From assembly GCA_913058345.1 (NCBI GenBank), contig CAJXQR010000008.1, positions 114,910 to 178,909 of the forward strand: a stretch of 64,000 nucleotides of DNA. The letters run 5' to 3'. A model generated the notes under the pieces. That model was not told the origin of the DNA. It saw only the letters and a list, made by a program, of their open reading frames with translations, and did not search any database. Positions 17,410 through 27,079 of the stretch are shown here, one piece after another. The translations under genes were made by a program, and so were the position numbers. The DNA comes from an uncultured Gammaproteobacteria bacterium (GTDB taxonomy: Bacteria > Pseudomonadota > Gammaproteobacteria > Pseudomonadales > Porticoccaceae). The stretch's first letter is position 1. Every line of letters begins with the position of its first letter.

Positions 17410-17799
17410 TCAACTTTTGTCGTCAATGTCTACCACGCGTTGCTTGAATTTCCACTGGCCATTCACTTTAACCACAGCGTCGATATAGCGGCCTGAGTTA
17501 ACAACGCTGACTTTATCACCGCAGTCAACCAGAATCAGATAGGCGTCGTGGGTGCCAGTGTCGCCATCAACTTCAACGATGGCGTCAGTGGTGCAATGCT
17601 TCACTTTCATTGAGGGGATCATCTTTTTAGCGAAGGTGAGTAAATCGGTGCTGCCGGCAGCCAGTTGTTTACTACCCATTTCAAAGCTGCCATCTTCAGT
17701 AAAACATTCTACCCAGGCTTCTGGATTGCCGTAGTCGAAAGCACGATTGTAGCGGGCGGCCAGTTCACGGATGGCGATATGATCTTCTACTTTACTCAT
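17410..17799 (-). CDS. NTF2-like/SnoaL-family protein
   Basis: A 129-residue protein with the NTF2-like fold: an IAIRELAARYNRAFDYGNPEAWVECFTEDGSFE start and a late GRYIDAVVKVNGQWKFKQRVVD strand pattern. This fold occurs in SnoaL-like cyclases, limonene-epoxide hydrolases and the small subunits of ring-hydroxylating dioxygenases. The ATG at 17799 has AAGGAA upstream and is preferred over the earlier in-frame ATG at 17856. It follows a Rieske protein gene by 88 bases on the same strand. The function is unknown. Confidence 0.8.
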   Translation of the reverse strand: MSKVEDHIAIRELAARYNRAFDYGNPEAWVECFTEDGSFEMGSKQLAAGSTDLLTFAKKMIPSMKVKHCTTDAIVEVDGDTGTHDAYLILVDCGDKVSVVNSGRYIDAVVKVNGQWKFKQRVVDIDDKS

Positions 17800-17887
17800 A
17801 ATGAGATTCCTTTTGGTCGATGAGGGAAACTGGTTAGGGGGAAGATTGTATTGCATGCAGCTCAGAGCGAACAGTGAATTGAGAACG

Positions 17888-18286
17888 CTATAGCTGATTG
17901 TCGAGAGGATCAGAGCTTAGATAAAGCTGGCCATCGACAATAGTGTGGGCCACTGGACTGAGCCGGGTGCCGGGGCAGGGGCCGGAAATACACTCACCGC
18001 TGTCGATTTCAAAGAGTGCGCCATGGGCTGCACACAGGATGTGGTCTCGACTTCTATCAAGAAAGCGGTCGGGCATCCAGTTGAGTTCAAGGCTAGCGTG
18101 GGGGCAGCGGTTGCGATAGAGATAGAGCTCCCCCGCTTTGCGTACGGCGAAAATACTGTTGAATTTGTCGAACTGAAAGCCCTTTGCGCCGTCAGTAGGA
18201 ATATCGTCGACGGCGCAAAGTCGCTGTGGATAACTCTTCTCCTCGATGTTCTCTGAAGTGTTTCCTGGGATCGAGTCAGAAGACAA
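17888..18286 (-). CDS. Rieske [2Fe-2S] ferredoxin-like protein
   Basis: A 132-residue Rieske protein. The cluster ligands are CPH and CAAH, separated by a loop of about 21 residues. There is no signal peptide or membrane segment, so it is a soluble cytoplasmic electron carrier or an enzyme subunit. It starts two bases after the htpX stop and is probably translated from the same message. With the NTF2-like gene downstream it resembles parts of a dioxygenase, but no catalytic subunit is nearby. Confidence 0.88.
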   Translation of the reverse strand: MSSDSIPGNTSENIEEKSYPQRLCAVDDIPTDGAKGFQFDKFNSIFAVRKAGELYLYRNRCPHASLELNWMPDRFLDRSRDHILCAAHGALFEIDSGECISGPCPGTRLSPVAHTIVDGQLYLSSDPLDNQL

Positions 18287-18288
18287 AT

Positions 18289-19179
18289 TTAGACCCCCCG
18301 ACGGAGTGCTTCGATGCGTTCTGCCAGTGGCGGGTGTGTCATAAACAATTTACTGGCTTGTTCTTTCCAGCCACCCGAAATGCCCAAAGCTGTCATGGTG
18401 TCGGGCATTTCATTGGGAACGTGAGCATTGACTTCACTCTGTAGTTTTTGCAATGCGCCAATCATCGCGGCCTTCGTCGTTAGGTGGGCTCCAGCGGCGT
18501 CGGCTCGGTACTCGCGCCAGCGTGAAAAGGCCATAACAATGGTGGAGGCAAGAATGCCCAGCACCACCTGCAGCACCATGACGGTGACAAAGTAACCAAC
18601 ACCGGGACGGTCGTTCTTAAACACCGCCTTGTCGATAATTGAGCCAATGATGCGTGCAAAAAACATCACGAAGGTATTCACAACACCTTGAATCAGCGTC
18701 AAGGTAACCATATCGCCGTTGGCAACGTGGCCGATTTCGTGAGCCAGCACGGCTTTTATTTCATCTTTGTTGAAACGACTAAAAAGCCCTGTGCTGACAG
18801 CGACCAGAGCGTTGTTTTTGTTCCAGCCAGTGGCAAAGGCGTTGGATTGCTGAGCCTGAAAAATACCGACTTCGGGCATGCCAATATCCGCTTTGCGTGC
18901 TAGCTCGGCAACGGTTTCAAGCAGCCAGCGCTCTTCAGCGTTAGAGGGCTCAGTGATGATTTGCGTGCCGGTGCTGTTTTTGGCCATCCATTTTGACATC
19001 AAGAGAGAAATAAATGAGCCGGCGAAGCCAAATACCGCACACATAATGAGCAGCGCCGTGGTATTGGTATGAACACCCTGAGTAGATAGGTACTGCTGGA
19101 GGCCAAAAATTTCAAAAATGACACTGACCAGTACAAGTACCGCGATGTTAGTCGCGAGAAATAAACCGATACGTAACAC
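18289..19179 (-). CDS. htpX: Membrane zinc metalloprotease HtpX
   Basis: A 296-residue inner-membrane protease that degrades misfolded membrane proteins. The zinc motif HEIGH places His147, Glu148 and His151; a further Glu is expected in the REYRAD segment. Four hydrophobic segments flank it. The start codon is GTG at 19179 with AAGGAG six bases upstream. The gene is divergent from the cation efflux gene, and the Rieske gene follows directly. Confidence 0.96.
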   Translation of the reverse strand: MLRIGLFLATNIAVLVLVSVIFEIFGLQQYLSTQGVHTNTTALLIMCAVFGFAGSFISLLMSKWMAKNSTGTQIITEPSNAEERWLLETVAELARKADIGMPEVGIFQAQQSNAFATGWNKNNALVAVSTGLFSRFNKDEIKAVLAHEIGHVANGDMVTLTLIQGVVNTFVMFFARIIGSIIDKAVFKNDRPGVGYFVTVMVLQVVLGILASTIVMAFSRWREYRADAAGAHLTTKAAMIGALQKLQSEVNAHVPNEMPDTMTALGISGGWKEQASKLFMTHPPLAERIEALRRGV

Positions 19180-19265
19180 GTAAAACTCCTTCTGGTGATG
19201 GCGTGATAAGCCGTGAGTCTATTAAGATGCGTCCTGTTGTCAATAATTCAATGGACAAAGGTGTT

Positions 19266-20177
19266 ATGTCTCACGGAGCGGATTCATTAAAAAGTGTTTT
19301 TTACGCATTGTTTGCCAATGGCGCCGTTGCCATCGCCAAGGGACTCGCTGCATGGGTTACCGGCTCTGGCGCCATGCTAGCCGAAGCTATCCACTCCCTC
19401 GCCGACTGCAGTAACCAGTTACTATTATTGATTGGCCTTAAAAAAGCAAAACGTCCACCTTCATCCGACTATCCCCTGGGTTACGGTAAGGAAATCTATT
19501 TTTGGTCATTTCTGGTGGCTTTGGTGCTTTTTACGCTCGGTGGCGTGTTTTCAATTTATGAGGGTTGGCACAAATTACATCAACCCGAAGCACTTAACTC
19601 CCCGTGGCTAGCTGTTGGTGTTCTGGTTTTTGCTATGGTGGCAGAGGGTTTGGCGCTGCTTGGTTGCATCCGTGAAATTAATAAAATTCGCCCCGCGGGA
19701 CAAAACTTCTGGCGTTGGTTTCGTGATACTCGCCGTAGTGAACTGATGGTGGTGTTTGGTGAAGACCTGGCCGCATTGTTGGGCTTGAGTATGGCCTTGT
19801 GTGCTTTACTGGCGGCCATTACTACGGGTAATCCTGTTTACGATGCCTGGGGAAGTATCGCTATCGGCCTATTGCTGATTGTGGTGGCTCTGATGATTGG
19901 GGTTGAAATCAAAGCCTTGCTGATAGGTCAGGGGGTTGAAGCCCATATGCGGGCAGAGATGATCGCTTTCCTCGAAAAGGAGCCCGCAGTAGACGAAGTG
20001 TTTAACCTGTTAACGTTGCAACTGGGCAGAGATGTAATGGTGGCTGTCAAAGCCAAAATGAACGAGAGAGCGGGGGCTAAAAAACTGGTGGCAGACATTA
20101 ATCATATTGAGTCCATGTTCCGCCAACGCTTTCCTCAGGTGCAGTGGCTTTTCTTTGAACCCGATGTGGAGGATTAG
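19266..20177 (+). CDS. Cation diffusion facilitator family transporter
   Basis: About 303 residues of a CDF-family metal efflux pump with around six membrane helices. Helix 2 carries HSLADCSNQ (metal-binding His and Asp, then Asn), and helix 5 has GEDLAALLG. The cytoplasmic tail ends near the conserved late DINHIE stretch. The ATG at 19266 has AAGGTG just upstream; in-frame ATGs at 19203, 19227 and 19251 are possible. Metal specificity (Zn, Fe, Mn or Co) cannot be read with confidence. Confidence 0.9.
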   Translation: MSHGADSLKSVFYALFANGAVAIAKGLAAWVTGSGAMLAEAIHSLADCSNQLLLLIGLKKAKRPPSSDYPLGYGKEIYFWSFLVALVLFTLGGVFSIYEGWHKLHQPEALNSPWLAVGVLVFAMVAEGLALLGCIREINKIRPAGQNFWRWFRDTRRSELMVVFGEDLAALLGLSMALCALLAAITTGNPVYDAWGSIAIGLLLIVVALMIGVEIKALLIGQGVEAHMRAEMIAFLEKEPAVDEVFNLLTLQLGRDVMVAVKAKMNERAGAKKLVADINHIESMFRQRFPQVQWLFFEPDVED

Positions 20178-20207
20178 CCGGATGCAATATTACGTGGACT
20201 TTTTCCT

Positions 20208-20738
20208 TTGAAAATGAAGGCATTAGCGTACCATCTACGCAGCCCATACTTTATCAGAAATGTCTTCGGGGGGGCTGGCGATAGAAAGACTCTGCGCTTG
20301 AGCGCGGTTGTTTTTTTAGTGACCTGCTTGTCATCCTGTGTGCTGCTCAATCCGGCTTATGAAAAACCAGCGGTGCACCTGGTGCGTATAGCGCCACTAT
20401 CTTCCAGTGGGTTTGAGCAGCGTTTTCAGGTCGATCTTAAAATTATCAACCCCAATAGTACGAGCCTCAGTGCCTCCGGTATGTCCTATACCCTGAGACT
20501 TAATCATGAAAATGTCGTTAAGGGTGTCGCGGGGCCAATAGCCGAAATCCCCCCCTACTCAGAGACTATTGTTCAGGTTGAAGCTTCGACAAATATACTG
20601 GCAGGTCTGCGTATGATTTCATCTTTATTAGAGAGGCCTGGTCGCGAATTACACTATGAGCTGGAGACGAAATTGCGCGCAGGGTGGTGGCCCGTGCCAC
20701 TTCGAATCATTGAAAGCGGCGACATTACGTTGCCATAA
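20208..20738 (+). CDS. LEA type 2/WHy-domain lipoprotein
   Basis: A 176-residue predicted lipoprotein. A hydrophobic segment ending in LSSC gives the lipobox at about residue 44; the stretch before it is long for a signal peptide, so a start nearer the hydrophobic region is possible. The rest is a single LEA_2/WHy domain (FQVDLKIINPNSTSLSASGMSYTLRLN). Such proteins are exported and bound to the outer or inner membrane and have stress-related roles in some bacteria. The gene lies 30 bases after the CDF gene on the same strand. Confidence 0.78.
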   Translation: MKMKALAYHLRSPYFIRNVFGGAGDRKTLRLSAVVFLVTCLSSCVLLNPAYEKPAVHLVRIAPLSSSGFEQRFQVDLKIINPNSTSLSASGMSYTLRLNHENVVKGVAGPIAEIPPYSETIVQVEASTNILAGLRMISSLLERPGRELHYELETKLRAGWWPVPLRIIESGDITLP

Positions 20739-20797
20739 TGAAGTCTTGTTTTTAACGAGTAGTCCCCATTACCTAATAGCTGTCGAATGAGTAAGTT

Positions 20798-21004
20798 ATG
20801 AGTGATCAACGTTGTACTGAGCTGGAAATTAAACTCGCCTATCAAGAGGATATGGTTAAAACCCTCAATGATACGGTGTGTAGCCAGCAAGCGAGTATCG
20901 ATAGGCTAGAGAAGACCTGCCGCTATCTTGTACAGCGACTACAGGAAGTTACCCAGGGGCCGTTATCTGATGAGCCTGATCAGGAAAGGCCTCCTCACTA
21001 CTAG
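20798..21004 (+). CDS. slyX: SlyX family protein
   Basis: A 68-residue coiled-coil protein of the SlyX family. ELEIKLAYQEDMVKTLNDTV followed by the IDRLEKTCRYLVQRLQ heptads and the carboxy-terminal PPHY are the family signature. The function is unknown. Confidence 0.92.
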   Translation: MSDQRCTELEIKLAYQEDMVKTLNDTVCSQQASIDRLEKTCRYLVQRLQEVTQGPLSDEPDQERPPHY

Positions 21005-21217
21005 CTAATAGGCGCTTAAAAGAGTGATTCGGACTGATGGGCAACGCTGGTAAACGTTGTCTATCAGTCAAGTTGCTATCGTAATTGTCCATCCTGTTAT
21101 ACCTGAAGTGACTGTGAACTAGAGCACTGATGTTCGCTAGTTTTACGATTAGTCTATGTGCCTACGAGCTTGGCATAGATCCGGATGCTGCTTGATACTA
21201 ATAAATAAAGGGACACA

Positions 21218-22894
21218 GTGATTGTCCCAATAGATGATCTGAAGGTATTCGGGGTACAAATGTCTAATAATGTCGAGGCAATTTTAAATCAACTGTGCAG
21301 TGTGATTGCTAATGGTGAGAGCCAGGATGTTGGCGTCTGGCTAACAGATCTGGTTAATGATCCCAATAAAGACGCAGTTAATGATGCGATCCACGCGCTA
21401 AGCCGGCTGGATGCTAATTTAATCGTCCACCTGGTGAACTTTATTGCTCAGCGTCGAACTGTTGCCGTCGATTACCCCTTACTAGAGGATCTGCTATTTG
21501 AGCAGATTCTCGCCAGTCCCGATATGTTGGTTGAAATGCTGGTGAACAGTGGCGATGTTAAGGTAATTGCTTACTGTGTACATTGTATCGACGCCCTGGC
21601 GTTGGAGCCTGCCGTTTTGGGTCTGGAGACAAAATTAGCGACGGTTTCCGACGAAACACTGTTGATTGCCATGTTAGGCGCTATCGCAAAAATTGGTTTT
21701 TGCCATAATCCCCATAACCTCGCTGATTATCTCTATAGCTCTAATCGAGAAATTATTGCTGCAGCAATCGATGCTCTGGGTAGTGTGGGTTCCCACGAAG
21801 CGGTGCAGTTATTGAGTGACAGAATGGGGACAGACAGCGACTTCGACCGTTTGATACTTGATCAACTTGCAGACATTCAGGACCAACTCTGTATTGAAAA
21901 GCTCAGCGAAACACTGGCCTCACATATTACCCACGTTAGGAATTACGGTAAGGCTAAGCTAGCTGAAATGGGCGGAAAAGCGATCCCGGTAATTATTGAA
22001 AACCTCAATAGTCGTGACGTTGATCTGGTCGTTCATACGTTGAATGTGCTGGGTGATATTTTTGATGAAAGCGCTGTAAAACCGATAAAAAATTTACTCC
22101 ACAGTCATCCGGCCGATGCCAATATTCGTTTTGCGGCCTACGAAGCGCTTGGTAGATTACCGAGCCAGAAAATTGCTCTTGCACTTGCAGAAGGTTTGAA
22201 CGATAAAAGTGACAACGTGCGTCTTGCAGCATCGAGAGCCATCAATAACAACTATTCAAGAATGTTGGGCGTCGGAGTGAAAAACCTTCTTCGCTCGGCA
22301 GTGTTTGACAGTGACAAGATTATTGCGGCTATCATAGAGTCAGAATCCGATAGAATTTTCCTCGACTTGCTCGGTGAAGACGAGATAAGAGATGCCTTAT
22401 TGACGTACATTCGTGAGCAGGCACACAGCGATGTGGTTAAATTCTTTACTGTGATTCTATCCAAGAATGACCGGGCTGATTTATTACGTTTTATTCAACT
22501 CGAGAAGCAGCAAGATAAAAAGAATAAAATCCTGGTTTATGCGATTGATGATTCTCGGATGATTTTGAATATTTATCGCAGTGCTTTACATAAGCTGGGT
22601 TATGAATTTAAGCTTTTTGAATTTCCTGAAACGGCATTGAAAAATATTGAAGAAGACGCGCCTGGATTTGTCTTTACCGATATGAATATGCCACTTATTT
22701 CTGGAATTGATCTCACTCGGAAAGTTCGTGAGACCCATCCAGTCGATGAGCTGCCGATTGTAATGGTGACGACACAGAGTGAAAGTGATTCTAAGGATGA
22801 TGCACTCGCTGCCGGTGTTAGCGAAGTTATTGGTAAACCTTTTGGTGCTGAAGCGTTAAAGCAAGCGATAGAAAGAAACTACAAGCCGAAGTGA
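21218..22894 (+). CDS. HEAT-repeat protein with C-terminal receiver domain
   Basis: A 558-residue protein with two parts. Residues 15 to about 425 are helical HEAT/PBS-lyase-like repeats (for example AAAIDALGSVGSHEAV and DNVRLAASRAIN). Residues 435-558 are a response-regulator receiver with acidic Asp444-Asp445, phospho-acceptor Asp488 (FTDMNMP), Thr518 and Lys540 (GKPF). No histidine kinase or output domain is adjacent. The first codon is GTG with AAGGGA upstream; an ATG at 21260 is a good alternative. It may be a scaffold whose contacts change on phosphorylation. That is inference. Confidence 0.85.
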   Translation: MIVPIDDLKVFGVQMSNNVEAILNQLCSVIANGESQDVGVWLTDLVNDPNKDAVNDAIHALSRLDANLIVHLVNFIAQRRTVAVDYPLLEDLLFEQILASPDMLVEMLVNSGDVKVIAYCVHCIDALALEPAVLGLETKLATVSDETLLIAMLGAIAKIGFCHNPHNLADYLYSSNREIIAAAIDALGSVGSHEAVQLLSDRMGTDSDFDRLILDQLADIQDQLCIEKLSETLASHITHVRNYGKAKLAEMGGKAIPVIIENLNSRDVDLVVHTLNVLGDIFDESAVKPIKNLLHSHPADANIRFAAYEALGRLPSQKIALALAEGLNDKSDNVRLAASRAINNNYSRMLGVGVKNLLRSAVFDSDKIIAAIIESESDRIFLDLLGEDEIRDALLTYIREQAHSDVVKFFTVILSKNDRADLLRFIQLEKQQDKKNKILVYAIDDSRMILNIYRSALHKLGYEFKLFEFPETALKNIEEDAPGFVFTDMNMPLISGIDLTRKVRETHPVDELPIVMVTTQSESDSKDDALAAGVSEVIGKPFGAEALKQAIERNYKPK

Positions 22895-22977
22895 GTTGGG
22901 CGTTTTACCAACAGCGTAATGATTGCTCAATATGTTATCGCTGTCCGATACCTATTTGTGACTGGTGCAGGGACTTT

Positions 22978-23631
22978 CTAGAGTAAGATGACCTGAAAAT
23001 ATTCTGGCTCAGCGTCTTCAGCGAGCTGAACAACAGCGTAGTGTGTGCGCACCTCATCTTGATCGAGGCGAGTAATGCCCCCGTGCTCACTTTTATTGCT
23101 GAGCTCAGACATACCAACCTGTATGCCATTGCGATCAAATAAAAGAACCTTTAATGCGGGCTGAAGAGCTGATTTTCTGTTCTCCAGCACGACTTTATAT
23201 TCATATAAGCGGGTGCCTTTTTTACCTGTGCGAGTAAAGACAATATTTTTCACATAGTTCTTGTTGATTTGAAGCACGGCGTCGTAGTTCAGGGCCTTGA
23301 GACCTGGTAGCCGCTTGAGAGTAAGCTCTTTTACCTCATTCTTTAGAGTCTGTATTTGACTGGTTTTACGTTCAGATTGCTCGGTGATGTCCGTAAGCTG
23401 TAAGCGCAAACTGTTGCTGACATTTGATAAAAGATTGCTTTTTCGAACGTAACTTGCCAGGGCGATAGCCATCAATAGATTGATCGCTAGAGAGAGCGTG
23501 AGGGCAACGCCCAGTATTTGAGTGAGGCGACTCCTGCTGTGCAGCGTTCCTGATCTTCTTGACGAGGAACGACGACGTGAGGATTTACGGGGTTCTGAAG
23601 CGATTAAGGGTTTATTCATTGGCAGTATCAT
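22978..23631 (-). CDS. Single-pass membrane protein of unknown function
   Basis: A 217-residue protein that I do not recognise. A basic, Ser/Arg-rich cytoplasmic amino terminus (residues 1-36) is followed by one membrane helix (about 38-62), a coiled-coil-like stretch (about 70-105) and a beta-rich periplasmic carboxy-terminal domain. Its ATG overlaps the TGA of the mscS gene by four bases, so the two are translationally coupled, and it may act with the channel. An ATG four codons in is an alternative start. Confidence 0.7.
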   Translation of the reverse strand: MILPMNKPLIASEPRKSSRRRSSSRRSGTLHSRSRLTQILGVALTLSLAINLLMAIALASYVRKSNLLSNVSNSLRLQLTDITEQSERKTSQIQTLKNEVKELTLKRLPGLKALNYDAVLQINKNYVKNIVFTRTGKKGTRLYEYKVVLENRKSALQPALKVLLFDRNGIQVGMSELSNKSEHGGITRLDQDEVRTHYAVVQLAEDAEPEYFQVILL

Positions 23632-24470
23632 TTGCTCGGGGCATTATTTTCGTTGGTATTAAGCAATCGTATTTCCCGTTGTGGGAAAGGTATGTCAATC
23701 CCTGCAAGAAGCAACGCTTTAAAGAGGTGATCATTGATAGTAAAACGAAGCTGATGGTATTTATCCGTTGGTACCCAAAAGCGGATACCGAAAATAATGC
23801 TGCTGTCGGAAAATTCATCAATGCCGACCTGTGGTGGCCGGTTTGTCTCGACGCCAAGCTCGTGAAGTACAGATTTAATGGTGGCCGTGACCTGATCTAC
23901 ATCGCTAGCATAGGCAACGCGTAAGGTGCTCTCGACAACTTTGAAATCATTTGAATTATGGATGATCTCGCCAACGATATGGCGGTTGGGAATCAAAATC
24001 GTGGCTTCGTCTTCGTCGGTAAGGATGGTCTGGGCTAGACGAACCTCCTTCACGATGCCGGTCGCTCCCTGCACGGTAATGGTGTCGCCAACCACATAGG
24101 GACGGGTAAGAATAATATTCAGGCCTGCAGCGTAGTTCGATAGCAAGCCTTGCATCGCGAGACCGGCACCCAGTGAAAGTGCACCGATGGCGGCGACGAA
24201 AGGGGTGACGCTAATACCAATTTTACCGAGACAGATAACAGCCACAGCAGCGACAATAATAATTTTCGTGCAGCTGGCGAGAAAGCGACTAAGGGTAATA
24301 TCGAGCCCGTGTTTTTCGCAGGTTCGGGTAACTAGTCGTGCTACCCGACTGGAAACCAGCAAGCCAATCACTAATATGATTAGCGCGCCAATTAACTGGA
24401 AGCTATAGGTGACGAAAAAGGTGACAATGATGTCGTATATGGCTTTGAACTGGTCGATTTCTTCTGTCAT
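23628..24470 (-). CDS. Small-conductance mechanosensitive channel, MscS family
   Basis: A 280-residue MscS-type channel that opens on membrane tension to release solutes. Three amino-terminal helices are followed by the pore helix AIGALSLGAGLAMQGLLSNYAAG with its Gly/Ala packing, then the beta domain (VGDTITVQGATGIVKEVRLAQTIL) and the carboxy-terminal cage. The length matches E. coli MscS. It is coupled to the following membrane protein gene by an ATGA overlap. Confidence 0.94.
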   Translation of the reverse strand: MTEEIDQFKAIYDIIVTFFVTYSFQLIGALIILVIGLLVSSRVARLVTRTCEKHGLDITLSRFLASCTKIIIVAAVAVICLGKIGISVTPFVAAIGALSLGAGLAMQGLLSNYAAGLNIILTRPYVVGDTITVQGATGIVKEVRLAQTILTDEDEATILIPNRHIVGEIIHNSNDFKVVESTLRVAYASDVDQVTATIKSVLHELGVETNRPPQVGIDEFSDSSIIFGIRFWVPTDKYHQLRFTINDHLFKALLLAGIDIPFPQREIRLLNTNENNAPSK

Positions 24471-24967
24471 AGGACTTTACTGAGTGAGCAACATTTACTG
24501 CCAAGTATAAAGCCAATCTGCCTTAAGGCCTACGCTGATTGTTGTCATTGGTCATTAAGTATCTATATGCCGGGGCATATCGTGAGTACGGCATCCAGAA
24601 AACTCTCATTGATTGCGTAAAATGTCGATTGATACTCTACAAAGCAGGGAAATGATTTCGCTCTGTTAATTGAGTGAGTCATCGATAAGTTGCTGGTGAA
24701 GAAAATGATGGTCCTCGGTGAGATAGACTGAACAAAACTGTTAATTTAATGATCCAAACCGTTTGGAGTTTTCTGGCATCTCGATGTTTTCGTCGGACTG
24801 CTCAAAAATTAGACGCCGGAGAGCAAGACCCTGTGCTGGCATTGATGACCAGCTTGAGGATGTGGCCTGCGCCGGTTGGCACGGAGTTTCAGGATTCATG
24901 GAGGCATGCGAGGTACCGGCTATTGCGTTATTCTCCCGTGTGAATCAGCAGAGAATTGTGAGTATCA
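24471..24967. other. Intergenic region, no gene supported
   Basis: About 500 bases between the divergent mscS gene and the peptidase gene. A plus-strand ORF from 24763 (76 codons, TTG start) overlaps the peptidase start and has no recognisable motif. No hairpin or promoter could be fixed. Confidence 0.4.
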
Positions 24968-25699
24968 ATGACGCCTGTGCCATCCAAGCCTGAGCCCCTC
25001 AGGTTCACACCGCTAAACATCACGCAATTAACCGGCCAGTCGCAAAGCCATTTGCAGGAGGTTTTTCCCGGTCATTTTTTACATCGCGAGGTGGTGACAG
25101 CTTATCTTGCGTTAGTTGAGCTGGCGGCTGAAGAGGGCATAGCCTTGCGTCTGGCGAGTGGTTTCCGCTCCTTCGAGCGGCAGCTCGCTATTTGGAACGC
25201 TAAGGCGAGAGGAGAGCGGCCTGTTGCTGGTCGTCATGGTGAATTAATCACCATGACCGAGCTGAGTGAGCGCGAGAAAGTGCTCGCAATACTGCGCTGG
25301 TCGGCTTTGCCGGGGACGTCCCGCCATCATTGGGGCAGTGATATGGATATCTGGGATAGCGCTGCCGTGACGGATGATTATCAACTGCAGTTAAGCCCCG
25401 AAGAGTATGCCACTGGCGGGCCTTTTGCTGCCTGCTCCTACTGGCTAGATACCTTGATCAGTTGTGGTAAAACAGAGTTCTTCCGTCCCTATACTGGGGA
25501 CGATGCCTGTGGTAAGGCTATCGGTGTGGCGCCAGAACCCTGGCACTTAAGCTTTCGGCCTCTCGCTCAAATTTGCGAACAGTCATTGACCCTGGATGTG
25601 TTGTATCAGGTGATCGAAAACGCCGATATCTGCTTACAAAAGGCGATTCTCGAAAATTTGGATGAGATTTATTCACGTTTTATTTGTTCGCAGTATTGA
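24968..25699 (+). CDS. M15 family D-alanyl-D-alanine carboxypeptidase-like protein
   Basis: A 243-residue peptidase of the VanY/M15B family that trims peptidoglycan stem peptides. SGFRSFERQ, the zinc motif SRHHWGSDMDI (His and Asp) and PEPWHLSF (final zinc His) are present. No signal peptide is visible at the predicted start, which is unusual for a periplasmic enzyme; either it is cytoplasmic, as in some related proteins, or the true start was missed. The ribosome site is weak. Confidence 0.88.
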   Translation: MTPVPSKPEPLRFTPLNITQLTGQSQSHLQEVFPGHFLHREVVTAYLALVELAAEEGIALRLASGFRSFERQLAIWNAKARGERPVAGRHGELITMTELSEREKVLAILRWSALPGTSRHHWGSDMDIWDSAAVTDDYQLQLSPEEYATGGPFAACSYWLDTLISCGKTEFFRPYTGDDACGKAIGVAPEPWHLSFRPLAQICEQSLTLDVLYQVIENADICLQKAILENLDEIYSRFICSQY

Positions 25700-25770
25700 A
25701 TCTACAGCGCCTTTCGGCCATATTCCGCTCTTGTAACTATTGCTGCTGATGCCCCGAGCGCCCTCTGCTT

Positions 25771-26562
25771 ATGTCTCTTGAGTCCAACACCCTTTGGCAA
25801 GATATTCGTGATGAAGTCCATGGCTTTTCAAAAAATGAGCCCGTGTTGGCGAGTTTTTTTCATTCGGCCATATTAAGTCACGACTCCCTCGAAACAGCTC
25901 TGGCTTACAACCTGGCTGAAATGCTTGGCAATATGGCCCTTTCAAAACTGGCCATTCGTCAGGTCTTTGCCGAGGCTCTTGAAAATGATGGGAGTATTGG
26001 CATAAAGATGCGTCGTGATTTGCTCGCTTATCACGAGCGTGATCCGGCCTGTGATAAATACGCGATGCCAATTTTGTATTTTAAGGGCTTTCATGCCCTG
26101 CAGATACACCGTGTAGCCCATTATCTCTGGGGAAATAATCGACAGCAGCTTGCGTCTCACTTGCAAAGTCTATGTGCGGAAGTGTTCTGCGTCGATATTC
26201 ATCCCGCTGCCCGAATTGGTGGAGGTATCATGATTGACCACGCCACGGGCTTGGTGATTGGTGAAACGGCTATTGTGGAAGATGATGTATCCATGCTCCA
26301 TGCGGTCACTCTTGGTGGCATTGGCAATGAGAGTGGCGACCGTCACCCGAAAATCCGCAGCGGCGTACTGATCGCGGCAGGGGCAAAAATTCTCGGTAAT
26401 ATCGACATTGGCGAGGGGGCGACAATAGGTGCCGGCTCTTTAGTACTTAAGCCCGTGAGTCCGTACACCACCGTAGCGGGCGTACCAGCGCGGGTGGTCG
26501 GTAGAGCAAGAGAGGTGTCGCCCGTGCTGGAGATAGATCAGCGCAGCCACTTACTATCCTAG
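25771..26562 (+). CDS. cysE: Serine O-acetyltransferase
   Basis: A 263-residue CysE, acetylating serine with acetyl-CoA in cysteine synthesis. An amino-terminal helical domain is followed by left-handed beta-helix hexapeptide repeats. IDHATGLVIGETA, HAVTLGGIG, RHPKI and AGVPARVVG are standard. The length is usual for the gammaproteobacterial enzyme. Confidence 0.96.
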   Translation: MSLESNTLWQDIRDEVHGFSKNEPVLASFFHSAILSHDSLETALAYNLAEMLGNMALSKLAIRQVFAEALENDGSIGIKMRRDLLAYHERDPACDKYAMPILYFKGFHALQIHRVAHYLWGNNRQQLASHLQSLCAEVFCVDIHPAARIGGGIMIDHATGLVIGETAIVEDDVSMLHAVTLGGIGNESGDRHPKIRSGVLIAAGAKILGNIDIGEGATIGAGSLVLKPVSPYTTVAGVPARVVGRAREVSPVLEIDQRSHLLS

Positions 26563-26607
26563 TTTTATAGGTAGGTTTTCATTCAATGCACACGCGAGCC
26601 AGTATTT

Positions 26608-27006
26608 ATGCATAAAACCGAGGGTGGGCTCATATCTTTGTTGTATCGGCGTTTGGTGGGTGCAACAGGTTTCTCTCTACAGGGCTTAAGGTCCTGTTTT
26701 CGTTACGAAGAAGCCTTTCGGGTCGAAGTGTTTTTGGTGGTCGTTCTATCACCGTTGGGCCTCTATATTGCTGCTTCGCCACAGGACTTGGCCCTTTTAT
26801 TTGGAACCATGTTGATCGTATTGATAACGGAGTTGCTCAACTCTGCAATTGAGTCGGTGGTTGACCTGGTGTCGCCTGAAAAGGCTGAGCTGGCAGGGCG
26901 CGCTAAAGACCAGGCATCGGCAGCGGTAATGCTCAGCATGTTGCTATTTGTCGTGGTCTGGGTTGCGCTCGCCTGGCAAAACGTTGCCGCTGTGGTCGGG
27001 AAGTGA
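26608..27006 (+). CDS. dgkA: Diacylglycerol kinase (prokaryotic type)
   Basis: A 132-residue trimeric membrane kinase that phosphorylates diacylglycerol, recycling lipid released by membrane-derived oligosaccharide synthesis. EEAFRVE and ELLNSAIESVVDLVSPE carry the catalytic and metal-binding Glu residues. There are three membrane helices. Confidence 0.95.
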   Translation: MHKTEGGLISLLYRRLVGATGFSLQGLRSCFRYEEAFRVEVFLVVVLSPLGLYIAASPQDLALLFGTMLIVLITELLNSAIESVVDLVSPEKAELAGRAKDQASAAVMLSMLLFVVVWVALAWQNVAAVVGK

Positions 27007-27079
27007 GAACCGAGCGACTGAAATACCCCTTGCGCTAATCAATAATGCAAGGCTTGTTGAAGGGTGCGGAGTAGAAAAA

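Noticed and set aside
24763..24993. 76-codon plus-strand ORF before the M15 peptidase
   Set aside because: TTG start, no ribosome site or motif, and it overlaps the start of the well-supported peptidase gene.
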